Shown piece by piece: positions 49,201-61,369 of a stretch of 64,000 nt of DNA (within the stretch, counting starts at the first letter, position 1; every line of letters begins with the position of its first letter). The position numbers and the translations under genes were made by a program. This DNA is from Epiperipatus broadwayi (lineage: Eukaryota > Onychophora > Udeonychophora > Euonychophora > Peripatidae). The notes below the pieces were generated by a model. The model was not told the DNA's origin. It made no database searches and worked only from the letters and a program-made list of their open reading frames with translations. The DNA lies in NCBI GenBank assembly GCA_028023455.1, contig JAQFVV010006232.1, positions 1,002,008-1,066,007 of the forward strand. Direction: 5' to 3'.

Positions 49201-49870
49201 CACAGTAGGAAATAAATATATTACTCACATTGTATCTTTTAGACATTTTTTCCTATTTATTGTTATCTAAAGTTACATTGCGTTATAATATTATATGCCA
49301 CCAAAAATGCACACATAACATCAGAATCAGATAACACATGACCAGCTAATTTTAACTTTTGTAAATTGAACACATTTGATCATGGAGACCAGAAAACAGA
49401 TTATATTTACACAGAAATATATTTATTTTCACAACCCAGATTTTAACCACAAAGTCATCTTTAGGTAAACTAACTGAGGAAATCTAAGGCAGTTTACAAT
49501 AATATGATATTGTAATCAAACCCTGAGTTGTGGAAATAAATATTTGTATAAACACAAACTGCATGATGAATTATTTTCATAAAGTAACAAATGATACTAC
49601 CAATCACATTTGATCAGCTTGTTTGCAGCTGAAAATTATGATATATGTGAGGGTTCTTGGCTTTCTCAGCTGCTGTAAGTTTAGTCTATTTAAATATAGT
49701 TTGCACTACTAATATTTTTTTCCAATATTACAATAATTTTCAATCTCATATCATAATGTATGATGGGACTTTTGAGCTATAAATATCCACTGCACAATAT
49801 AGGTCTTTCTTAATTTTATAAATTATTATTTTTAAAAAATATACATTTTAATATTTTTTATAGATTGCCA
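46260..49870. other. AT-rich DNA with simple repeats
   Basis: ATT/GAT simple repeats lie at 46272-46300 and 47190-47240. The 84-codon minus frame 48346-48600 is hydrophobic and low-complexity, without motif. A short palindrome, catgcaaattagcatg, lies at 49035-49050 and contains an octamer-like ATGCAAAT. No gene is supported. Confidence 0.5.
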
Positions 49871-49875
49871 TTACA

Positions 49876-51751
49876 GTGAGTGAAGTGCATAAAAAATGTT
49901 GGAAATATTCTAAAAAAAATAAAGATAACAAATTAGTTAATTGTCAGATATGCTCCAATATTTTGCAAAGCAAAGCATCCTCAAATAGCAGTCTACCTAG
50001 GCATATAGTTAAGAAAAAAAAAATCAAATTGAATAATGATAAGCCAATGCTTTCATCTTCTAAGTGACAAAATGACAATTTTATATTATGCCAAGGTACT
50101 GAATTTAGAAGAATCTGTAAACAAATTAACAGCCTTGGATGAGATATCAAACAGCACTAACATAAAAAGTGAGTTTATTAGGTAAAGATTTACAAGCAAA
50201 TTAATTCAGGTACCAAGAAGTCCATCTTCATTTATGACTCTAATACATAATTATTATAGTAAAGTTAAATAAATGTACATCCAGAAATTAGAAGTATTCA
50301 AATGTGCTAATAAAAACTGACTATTTCAATAGACAAATGGACCAGTTGCAAGAATTGCAGATACATAAATGTTCACGTATTCTGTAATGAGACTTCTATT
50401 AACCTTGGTTTAATAAAAATACATGGGAACTGTCCTGTGGAAACAATGTTATTCTTGCTTCAGTAAAAAAAAACTTCCAATTAAAACTTGAAAATGAGCA
50501 GTTGCAGTTGCAAGTGATAATGCAGCTGTTATGGAAAATTTGAAAAATTGTCACAAACTATTCAACAGTTCTGTTATAATCATGCAGTAATCTAGATGTA
50601 ACAAAAGTATTTAATGTTAAAAACTTGAAAGGTGATGCATCAGTGACTTGTAGCACTGATAATGAATTCAATATGGATTCTGAACATGATAAAGATTATG
50701 ACAATGATTCGGAGTTAAATGGTGTGATATGAGCTGACCAGTATGATTTACAAGATAATCTCTTTGGCAATTAGCAGTGTAAGAAGAATTGTAATATTTA
50801 AATAATTTCCAGTAAAAAAAAATGTTTTTTTTTTGCATCAAGAATTAACTAAATGTAAAAAGAGGACACTAGAAGTCATTTTTGACTGTAAAACAAGCTG
50901 GGATACACTGAAGAATATGATAGAGAAAAATTTTAATATTGTAAATCTAATTAAAATTGTTTTCAAGAGCTGAAACATAGTCACTTTTCAAGTATTGGTG
51001 GTCTAGAGGTCAGCACAGCTGCCTTACAAGCAGTTGTCCAGGGTTAGCAGGTTTACTTCCCAGCCAAAGCTATGACACCTGAGGAAAAAACATAGTCACT
51101 TATGGGAAGAAGAATATTATAAAATATTAAAAAGTATGTTGAATTGTGTACAACCTGTAAGATTAGCAATTGAAGCCTTAAGTAATAGAGAAACTAATAT
51201 TTTCACAATTGAAGGAATTTTAAATTCCTGTTCAGTAATTTAGAAAAATAATTTTTCAATGAGCCAAATGCTTTTAAAGGAAATAAAATTTGAATTGCTT
51301 AAAGTTAGAAATAAAAATCTTGGGTCTCTTTCAAAATATTTGAGCAACATTAGTTGTTTATGTGAGATGAATGAGGATGAATTTTTTTGACTTGTCAAGT
51401 AAGAATGAAATTTCAGGATTAGTGAAGTTTTAATTGAAAGATTTTTTAAAAAGAACATTTACAGCAGAAATTCCAATAAAAAAAAGCCCCTATAGAGAGT
51501 TCTGAGATTAATTCAGAATCTGATCTGAAGACATCAAAGCCTAACCTTATACATGCAGACAAAATATTTGATTCTCTAAGGAAGGAAATGAACTTATATG
51601 AAGCAAAGCATCCTTTCACTCTGAACTTGAAGATGCTTTTAGAAACCCTCTTAACAATTTGACCATGAAAGAAACTTTTTCACATCAAGAACATTTGTTA
51701 CAAACCAAAGATCACAATTGTCTGATTAAACAATTAATACTCTATGATTCT
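49876..51751 (+). pseudogene. hAT-family transposase pseudogene
   Basis: Blocks follow the hAT order. A BED zinc finger comes first (CWKYSKKNKDNKLVNCQICS ... SNSSLPRHI, in the open frame from 49876). Then SIDKWTSCKNCRYINVHVF (DxWTS...Y catalytic block), VASDNAAVMENLKN (usual TDNAANM), IFDCKTSWDTLKNMIEK (usual DVxTRWNST), and QPVRLAIEALSNRE (usual L-x-PxxxATExLS). The end is KEMNLYEAKHPFTLNLKMLL and MKETFSHQEHLLQTKDHN, corresponding to the C-terminal dimerisation part. About ten stops and shifts disable it, and a SINE splits it at 50987-51087. No terminal inverted repeats were found. Two shadow frames (49944-50150 and 51240-51458, minus) are not genes. Confidence 0.85.
50987..51087 (+). mobile_element. 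tRNA-Val-like SINE, copy 3, with target-site duplication
   Basis: A-box-like tggtctagaggtc is followed by an anticodon arm whose loop is cttacaa (TAC). A B-box-like caggtttacttcc, the tail ctatgacacctgagg and a short A-run come next. The 14-bp sequence aaacatagtcactt occurs exactly before (50973-50986) and after (51088-51101) the element, a textbook target-site duplication. The insertion splits the hAT transposase remnant, so it is younger than that element. At about 100 bp it has little beyond the tRNA-like head. Confidence 0.92.
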
Positions 51752-51759
51752 TAAAGTTT

Positions 51760-54700
51760 CATTTCAAAAATGACAAAACTATTTGAAATATTTTTTTTAA
51801 TTTTCAAATAAATAATATTCGCATTTATTTCTTACTAAGGTTTAATTTCATAAATAAAATATTTACATGAGATTAGAAATGTTAATACCTTGTGATATAT
51901 ATATATAAATATTCACTGTATACTGTAAGATTTATTTAAATAAAAATTGCATTAATTTCATTGTTTATGTTTTGAGAAGATCTAAAATAAACAAAAATTT
52001 AGCCAAAATTATATCATAGTTAATGTTCAGGACAAGATATGCACTAGTCATGAGATACTGATCAATCTCCAGTTGGTAAATTTTATTTACTCATATTTTG
52101 TATTGACCTTTGACATTTAGTACTGAGTCAAAATATCTGAAAGACTATGCTAGGGCCATGAATCATGGTAGTCCAACTTTTCTATGGCTTATTACAGATG
52201 ATCATTGAAAATTAAGTAAAAAAAATTATATCAAGGAGAATTCTTAAGAATATGATATCCACTTCCTGAAGGTTCCAAAAATGTCAGAAATTTGAAAATC
52301 TTACATGTGATATATATATAGTATCATTTATGATTATTCTTCTGAATACTTTCAATTTATAAATGTTGTCAAAGTTTTAATATAACTTATCTATAGCTTA
52401 GATTTTCACCCTCTTATTTAACTATTAAGTGAAAATAGTGCACAGAATAGTTCCTAATAAATCTTTCTCTCTAAAAAAACAAATATTAGATTATCATAAA
52501 ATTGTTACATTTTTATTTACCATTGTCAAACTCACTCCACTCACAACCTTGACACCATCCATCTCAGATAAGTACAATAATCATCATCACCAATCATTTT
52601 CTAAACTAGAGATTATCTCTAGCACATATATAAACTTTAAACCTCAATTAAGGATTAATATATCTGATTTTTAAAATTTTAAACATATCCATAAAAAAAA
52701 ATCTAAATTTTAAAATGTTACAATTTTCATCTGCACAAAAAAAATAAAGAGTTTTAGTTGAAAAGATCATGATAAATCTATAATCTAAAGAACCATGATG
52801 ACAAACTATCCAATTTGTTGTTAAGGTTAGATGTTTTAGTTGAAAAGTGAAAGGTAGAAATTTTGAAAAATTTATTGTAGAATTGTATCATAAAGTATTT
52901 GTATGTTTCTAAATGCAGCTAGTCATGAAGGGTTATAATGCTAAGGATCTATTACAACTGTATTCACTCTTATATATGCTCTAGAGGTTTGTGCTAATAC
53001 AGAAAAATTACCAGATATCCCATATCTGATATTGTTAAGAAAGTAAGTTTATTAGGTGTTTATTTTCTGATAACATTTTTTCATTGTACCAAAGGTGTAC
53101 TTTATGTTTTTAAGTGTAATCTTTTGCCAGAATTTTATAATACATTGATATTTTATTAGATTTTCCAGATGTGATATTACTAGTTTATTCAAATTATCAT
53201 AGGTTAATCTTACTTACATGAGATATTGCACCAGAAATTACCAAATTTTCCTGAAATTTTGCTGTTAAGGGAAGATCAAAATGACATTATTTCCCTTTGA
53301 CAATGAAAAATACATATATGTTATGAAATTATCACTTACCTAAACAAATATCTATTTGGATTTGAACCCAGACTATTAGCCATGAAGGTTTTCAATGAAA
53401 AACTGTATTCATGTAAATAGAAAAATCATATAGTTATAAAATATTCCCGGTTTTAATTTTTTTTTAAAAATTAAGTAAGCATATATTAAAAAGAAATAAT
53501 AAATTTTATTTAAACAATTTTTATTATATTTCAGTTATAATTTTTGACATCTTTGACTGGAGTAATTATTCATAGTTTTGAATTGTATTAATTCTTTTCA
53601 TAAATATTATTTATTTAAAGGAATTGCCTTTTTTTTTTTTTTTACATAAAGCATTTTCAAAAACATTTTAAAATATTAATCACATCTTTTAAAAAATCAA
53701 AAAGAAAAAAAAGGTTCATATGCAGGGCATTAAACAGGCTGTAACTATTAATAGTAAATCACTCGGCAAGAAGCTATTCTCTATTATGATAATGTGAATT
53801 TTAAATACTTAATAGTATATTAAAATTGAATACAAATTTTTGAAATAAAAAGACTGATTGTAATCTGAAAACACAATAAATTTTATAGATAAGTAACATT
53901 TTTTAAATATTATAATGAAACTATTTAGTGGCCTGTGATATTTATATACCACTAGTTTAATGATAAGAATTCAAATCCATATTACAAGGAAGGACATTCT
54001 TATTATAAACAGAATTTTTGAAATTCAGAAGAAAATAGGTAACTGAAAATGAGACTAGTCGCAACAATTTTTAAGTATTATTAAATTAAAATATTAATGG
54101 TGCTTGTCTCAACTTTATAAATTGAATAGTTTATTGTGCTATGTACATAAATACTTTAGTCTCATCATTAATTTTTGTAAGCAAAGAAAGTTATTTCGAT
54201 TTAAAACATTTCTGAGCTTACTTTGTAAAAATTAAAAAATGAGAAAGAGGATTTCTTTTATACTGAGTTTTAATTTACTTTAAATTAATATTATGCAGTT
54301 GATAAATTAATTGTTATTATATTATTTGAATGCGGATTTTTTTACATCTGACATAAATTTTTTATTGCATTATATAACAAAAAATAATCCAAAGTAATTT
54401 TAGAATTGCTGGATAATTACATTTTTATGCAAAAAAATTAAAATTAATAAAAAAATAATAATTTTCTATGTTTTATTGTTTTATTCCCAGTGAATATAAA
54501 ATATATACATACTCTTTTATGTATTATAATAAATAATAAAAATAATATACAATATATACATAAAACATGGTAATTTTATAAAGTTCTAATAAACTTATTT
54601 TATAAAATTAAACTTATTTTATAAAAATAATGATTCTCAAAAAGTTTAATAATTTATTATTTATTATTATTACATTCAAACATCAACCTTTCAAGCTAAT

Positions 54701-55120
54701 TGAGTACATGCCTTTTGAGAGTGTTAAATAAATGAATACTTTCCTCTTCAATCTAAGATATAGTATTTATGTAGGAATAAAAAGGATCCTCTTATTCCTA
54801 CGACTCAAATTCTTTTATATGAGCAAATCTGAAGTAATGTTGAGGAGAGCATGAGTAGAATTCTCACTTTAAATTTATCATTATGTTTATATGATGTGTT
54901 TGTGTTTACAAGTAATGAGTTACAAAACTAATAATCAAATTTATAGAAAGATTGCATATGCAGGCAAATAATCAAATTCTGGTTCTTGTTTATGCCTTGA
55001 TACTCATACTTTGGAATCACTCTGTTTTTGCTATATGTTTTGTATTATTTTCAAGTCTATGGCTAATGAATGGACTATATGCAAATAATTTATATCTATG
55101 TGATACAATAAATATAACAA
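51760..55120. other. AT-rich DNA without supportable genes
   Basis: The 81-codon frame 52429-52674 has no recognisable motif. A lone B-box-like gggttcaaatcc (minus, near 53360) has no A box. Nothing else was seen. Confidence 0.5.
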
Positions 55121-55125
55121 GATAG

Positions 55126-55265
55126 CATCACTGGTGTACATAAATAATATAAACATCACTGGTGTGCATAAAGAATATAAACCTCACTGGTGTGCATAAA
55201 GAATATAAACATCACTGGTGTGCATAAGGAATATAAACATCACTGATGTACACAAAAAAATATAA
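55126..55265. repeat. 28-bp minisatellite, five units
   Basis: Units start at 55126, 55154, 55182, 55210 and 55238, exactly 28 bp apart. The consensus is catcactggtgtgcataaag plus aatataaa. The outer units differ (gtaca for gtgca). Confidence 0.95.
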
Positions 55266-56274
55266 AATAAAGAGATGAAATTAATTTTATCAGTGATACA
55301 GACATTAGCCTACAATTTCTAGTTTTAGATAGACAAGAAGCCAATTGCTATGATGACAAATGCATATCTATCTTATGAAAATGATTAATTTTTTATCCTT
55401 TATTAGGATGAATCTTTTTCTTATAGATGCCTTTGGGTTTTGGTAACTTTTGGGGTACAAGATAAAAATGAAGAATTTATATGCAACTTATTTAGAAGAT
55501 TCTGAAGCTATGGATTATCTCAGGTAAGAAATATTACTATATATGGTTTAAAGGATAATTTTGTGAGGAATACAAAGAAATTATAATTGAAGATGTAATT
55601 TAAACTTAGTTCATGATGAATTAGAAATTATGAACAAACAATAAAGTAATACTTATTTTGGATGTTGAAAATTCTTTTTTTCTTATTTTTAAAAGGTTAT
55701 CACTATTTGTCTTAGACTTATTGTTTTCCCTAGTTCTTCTAGTTTCTATTAATGTAATTTTTTTGGTCTAACATAATTAAAACTGAAGTTATTGTGAAAA
55801 TTGTGTTGCAGGCCAGTTTTTAAAAATATTCAATATGGCGTTTTAGATTCCAACAGTTAATGTTAAAATAGATGATTAACATTTGAAAAGGATATGAAAC
55901 TGTGTGCCAAAAAATCTTGTTATGGGTAATTATTATTAATATATATATATATTTATAGCTGTTGTATATGATTTTATTATTTATTATAATTTATATAAAA
56001 TAACAGCATAATGAATTAAATTATTTTTTTATTTTTGATGTCTTTTAGATATGTAGATTGTAAACATTTCCATCATATATATATACAAATATATACACAT
56101 CTGTGTTTTAAACATATTATAATTATGTGTTTTTATATCATGATATAGTTTGAAACAAAATGTCATGAATATGAGAATAAAACTTTAATTGAATAGTTTA
56201 TTATTCAGGAATTCAGAAGGAGTTTGAGAAACCAGAAATGATAAAACTGGATACAATCCATGGACCACATCAAA

Positions 56275-56302
56275 CACACACACACACACATATATATATA
56301 TA
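56275..56302. repeat. (CA)n(TA)n microsatellite
   Basis: About nine CA units run into about six TA units. Confidence 0.9.
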
Positions 56303-57084
56303 ATTTTATAATGAATATCATAGATTATTATTTTTTAAGATTATTTATTAGTAAAATAAATAACATAGACCAATACATATGCTGTAATTGATAAAAGCTT
56401 TAATTTATCTAAACTTACATTATTTTTCTGATAGAGCAAAACAGGCATAAATTTTTTATGTTATGATTAGAAAATTATAACTGTAATATGAAAGTAAAAT
56501 ACAAGCACTTAGTTATTTTATGTTTACATTTAGATACCAATGTTATCATGGGATTGTGATTTTAAGTAGCTCCCATTTTTTAAATTGTGTGGAATTCTGA
56601 GTAATTGTTAATTTCATTTTGATACCAACTAGAAAATTTTAAAAATAAATCTTATTCTAATGATGTGTTGGTATATGATATATAGTTATGATATAATTTT
56701 TAAGAAAATAAGAACAGAAACCATTTTGATCATTCAGCTATTTTTGATATAGACTAATTGACTGAAAAATAAATTCTAAGAAATTCTGCAATATAGTTAA
56801 ACAATAGTATTTTACAGAAACAATTCAATGCCATAATCTTAGAAAATGTCTAACTTAATGGAATTTTATGACACTACTAATAATAATTTAAAATTCATGA
56901 TGATTATTTTTATTAATTCTCTGATTTATTTTCAAATTAAATCGTCATAATATCTACTTATTTAGACTTAATTAAATCACTTGTTATTACTTTTTTATTT
57001 GGAGACATAGAAAAAGTATCATAATCTTATGATTGGTATTAATTAAAAAAGTATATATACATAAAAATTAAATACTGTCTAACA

Positions 57085-58060
57085 CTATGCTAGTAATTAT
57101 AAATAAAATAGAAATTCACATAATATTACAATACTTAACAAAGAACAAAATTTTACTAAAATTATTCTGCCACCATGATTTCATCTATTAAATAACTAGA
57201 CCTTTTCATATAAAATTCAACTAAACACACAACATATATATATACAAAAATAATTTACCCATCATTTATTTCAAAACCAATTTCATTTAACATCAAAGGA
57301 TGTCTTCATGAAATTGATAGCTTCAGATTTAAAAAAATTATCATCAAAGTTTTTTTTATTTTTTTTTATTCACTTTTTCATAAAAGATAACCTCTGCATC
57401 ATCAAATAATATTTTATGACCTGTATTCAGTTCATAAATATACAAAGCTGAGATATATTTATTTTTAATTCTATCCTTGTGAATTTTAGCTCTTTCATTA
57501 AGACTTAATTTACTCTGACCTATATAAATTTTATGGCAATTGCAAGGAATCTTATAAACTACCCCAAAAATAGATTTGCAATCAGTTGACTGTTTTGAAT
57601 GATTTAGTAATCAATGTAAATTTAGGGCTTTCTTCTAGTTTATTTTTATATCACTCAATAAAAAAAAACATTCTTATAAATCAATTTACTCTCAATAAAA
57701 AAAAACATTCTTATAAATCAATTTACTAACTAATTGATGACTTATATGTCAAAGAAATAAACTCTTTATTCTCATTAACATTTAAATCTTTATTATTAAC
57801 CAATTGATAGAAAATTTTATTAAATATAATATTCCTAATAATTTCATAATTATATCCTAATTCAATACAGTAAGAAACAAATTGACTCCTTTGAATATAA
57901 CTATTATTTTCAAAATTATTGAGTCATCTATGCCTATAACAAAAATTCAACAAAGAAAGTTTCTTATGAATGAAAGGTTGATAACTGTCTGCTCTTATTA
58001 TTATTATTTTTTAATAAAATAACCACAAAATCAAACATTATCAACTTTATCAGTACTTAA
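57085..58060 (-). pseudogene. Penelope-like element PLE-A copy 4
   Basis: On the minus strand, pieces in order are KLSLLNFCYRHR, SYIQRSQFVSYCIELGYNYE and NKEFISLTYKSSISKLI. Then FGVVYKIPCNCHKIYIGQSK and SLNERAKIHKDRIKN lead to LYIYELNTGHKILFDD. It has the GIY-YIG core with the C-x-C pair and Y-I-G-Q strand intact, preceded by the RT thumb/connector part. No RT palm is present, so it is 5'-truncated at about 58060. The 3' UTR (57085-57290) matches copies 1 to 3. An internal 37-bp tandem duplication at 57654-57727 further breaks the frame. Confidence 0.85.
57654..57727. repeat. 37-bp tandem duplication inside PLE-A copy 4
   Basis: ctcaataaaaaaaaacattc with its next 17 bases occurs exactly twice, starting at 57654 and 57691. 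The identity implies a recent slippage or repair event. Confidence 0.95.
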
Positions 58061-59390
58061 TATACTTTTTTTATATAGTTATAGAGTGATTTCAAATCAT
58101 TTTGATGTTTTCAATCAAGAATTCTATAAAACAAACTTTTAAAATTTGAATTAATTAATCTTCTAAATGTCAAATCCATAATTAATGTTAATTACAGATA
58201 GTTCTTATCAAAAAATTTGATTTTAAAACCATTAACCTGTTTACCTGAAAACTATAACTTTCTATTTTGAATAGACTTTACTAAGAAATTTGTACATAGC
58301 CCTTCATATTTGAACATTTTATTTTTACAATTAAATTTTTTTCTATATAATATATTGATATTCTTAACATTATTTAGTATAAATGCAAACCTTCAAGCAA
58401 TAGGGATTTTAAAAGTTAATATTTTACATTTTAAAATTATGAAAAGAAATATCAAACTGAAGTTCTTACCTGTAACAATGACACTTGGTGTAATTGGATG
58501 TAATTTACATATTCAAAAAATTAGAAGAATAAAATATTACGTATTTGAATTTTATATTATTAAAAAGGAATATATTTGGGGTTAATTATCATAAAAGAAA
58601 TAAAAAAAAATATAAAAGTTATAAATTATATATTGTTATGAAAATTTTAAAAAATAAAATTTGATTACTATTTTGACAAAATGATTTTATTTACCCATTA
58701 AAAACTGCTTTCATTCTCCATAACAGATCATTTTAAAGTTATATTTTTAAAAACAAATTGTTTTAAAAACAATCTCCTATTAATGATGTTGTCTTTGGTT
58801 TAAAAATAAGTCTTTTACAAAACTATTGCATCATAATATTTTATTTGTAAACAAAGATTATTCAATTGTTTGCCCTTGAGATAAACACTCCGCTAATCAA
58901 AAAATTTCATTTCTATTGACTACTAAGCCATATTATACTCATGACATACTGTCAATCATGCAAAGTCCATATAATACTATCACCTTTCAATTTTTTTCAA
59001 CTAATATGTCAAAATTGTAGCGCCCAGAAAGAGAAGCTGCACATCTTACTATAAAATTATACATTGACTTAAAGCAAGATAGATAAAAATATTGTGATCA
59101 CATCACTATTATAACCCCCAAAATTGCAAACCTGTAAGAAGTTAATGTTGATTTTCCCCTCAAATTATTAATCCATCTAAAGTTTTTTTTAAAAATATAA
59201 TCACGTTTTTGTTGATATTAAAAATGATAAACATTCACTGTACAATAAAAGTAACTTTCAAACATTTCAAATAATTATTTGTCGAAAAAAAATCCATCAT
59301 CTAGTTTAATCATTAAATGCTATTTAAAAAAAATTCAAATTTTATTTGTGTTATTCCAACACATAGAACTGTTGTAATAAAATAGAAATT
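58060..59390. other. AT-rich DNA without recognised features
   Basis: The 91-codon frame 58310-58585 is Ile/Leu/Phe-rich with no motif. It follows the truncated end of PLE-A copy 4 and is likely chance. Confidence 0.5.
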
Positions 59391-59394
59391 GATA

Positions 59395-61355
59395 TATAAT
59401 ATTAATATATATTGCTATTTATAGATCTATAATTTCTAATATCTTCTTTATCATCTTTTTCAAATACTAATATTAACACTGCTTTCTTCCAATCAACTTG
59501 CTCATCTCTATCATTTAGACATTTGATATTTAATTTTGCCAATTTTTTTTTATTTCTTCATCTGCTTATTTTAGATATTGATTATAATTCCAACATTATC
59601 TGGAGTTTTTGTCTTCTTCATAAAGGTAATTGCACATCTCACTTCTTCATTTAAAATTCTGGGCAAGGATATACTTTTCTTTGTCTTTATTGTTATACAA
59701 TTATTCATAGAACACTATTACACATTTTATAATGTCATCTCTCTTTTTAGTAATAGTTCATTCTTTTTTTCTTATTGAAGAAATGTTTCCTACTAATACC
59801 AAAATGTTATTTTATACTCTTGATACTTTTATTCTCTTCTATAAATTTCCTTGCTAGTTTACAATTTTATTTTTTTATATCATTATCAATTTTTTTTCAC
59901 CCATTTTACAAAATTCTCAATATTCAATCTTTCATAATGCATCATTTTATATATTTTTATATTTCTTTTTTTTTTAACAAATTGTCTGGTCTCAATAGAA
60001 ATTTTATTAGTCAGCTGCTGCTTTTTAAATCTTAGTTGAAGCTTTTAAAAGTGTATCACTTATCTTGATATTGATTTTGTTTAAATCCAAATCATGAACA
60101 AAATCTATTAATATTGGAAAATGATTTGCAAGTTCTAATTTAAATTCACTGGGTTTTTTTCTGCAAATTAAAAATATCAACTGTGAATATTATTTTTTAA
60201 AATAATTTTTGTGTTTATAGTTTTGCATTAACATGTATCTTACATCTCACTAATTGATGATTTGCTTTCTGTGTGGAATTTATTAAAAACATTGATCATT
60301 AAAATATAATCCAATTCTGCTGTACCTTTGTTTGGATGCTTCCATGTTTATTTCCATTTAACATTTCTCTCAAAAAAAGAATTCATAATATAAACTTTTT
60401 CTTTTTCTGCAAACTTCACAAGTTTTATGTCATCTCTCATTTCTATCACCATAACCAAATTTATGTACAACACTTTTATCTTTCATTTGGTTACCAATTT
60501 TAGCATTAAGGCCTCTCATGACAATATTAAAATGTCCATTTGTTTCATAAAAATCTTGCAATACATCTATATAAAAAATTTCTAGTAATTCATCACCATA
60601 AGAACATGTTAGGACAAATCTGAATTATGTGCGTTTGTTTTTTTTTTCTATTAAGTTTAATAACTAATCTTGCCATTCTATCCAATGTATCATTAATCTC
60701 CATAATGTTTTTTTTACTTTTTATTTACAATGAATCCTATTCCACTTGTACTTCCATTGTTTGTGCATTTATAATGCAGTACATATTCACTTTTAAAATC
60801 GTCTTTTTACTTTTTTTTTTTAAACTTCACAAAGTCCAATTTACTATGAGACAGTTTTTCTTCTAATTCTTGCATTTTTTCTTCACTTTGAAAGTGATCT
60901 GCAGTTTTAAGTACCTATATAAAAGATCATCATCATATGGTAGCCTGGTCCCACATTCAGAGGATTCACAGCATTCTCTACCTTTAGCCTCCTACTATTC
61001 TCTTGGCTGGTGACTTTATAGCCTCCTGGGTTTAAGGGACATGATTTATATTTGACTTTTATAATTGTACTATTAGGAAAAAAATTATTCACACACCTAT
61101 TCATTCTGCCTTCAATAAAACATCAACTGATATTTCAGTTAAGAGCTATCAAACAATGGAAATGAAAAACTATGGTATTTCTTGATTTTAAACTTGAGAT
61201 AAAAAGCCAATAATTTACCATATTGGCTAATGCATGTTGATGAGCAGCCCATCGATGTTCATATACTATATAAATAATCACGTAATAATAACAGTTGAAA
61301 TGACAAGAATATAAGCAGTGGCCATTAGGAATTTACCCAGGTCAGTTTCTTTAAG
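59395..61355 (-). pseudogene. RTE-like LINE, inverted 5' half (5' UTR, endonuclease, RT start)
   Basis: On the minus strand the order is as follows. A G+C-richer leader (61355-60910) ends near catatgatgatgatc. The APE-type endonuclease comes next, with ADHFQSEEKMQELEEKL, TSGIGFIVNKK, EINDTLDRMARLVIKLNRKK, FAEKEKVYIMNSFFERNVKW and WKHPNKGT-x-x-LDYIL (about 60900-60050). The start of the RT domain follows, with ILNEEVRCAITFMKKTKTPD (59600-59665) and DIRNYRSINSN (59411-59440). These blocks match known endonuclease-reverse transcriptase LINEs (RTE-like). Many stops and shifts are present. The coding stops just where the plus-strand 3' half at 61370 takes up. Frames 59578-60035 and 60627-60866 (plus) are shadows. 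Confidence 0.85.
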
Positions 61356-61369
61356 GCCTTCAAGAAGAA

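Noticed and set aside
53340-53390. tRNA-like B box gggttcaaatcc (minus strand)
   Set aside because: No A box or cloverleaf can be formed around it, and there is no second copy in the window.
58310-58585. 91-codon plus-strand frame
   Set aside because: Low complexity, no motif and no neighbours; expected by chance at this base composition.
59578-60035. Two hydrophobic plus-strand frames resembling membrane proteins
   Set aside because: They are antisense to the LINE endonuclease/RT region. The hydrophobicity comes from reading A-rich coding strand backwards.
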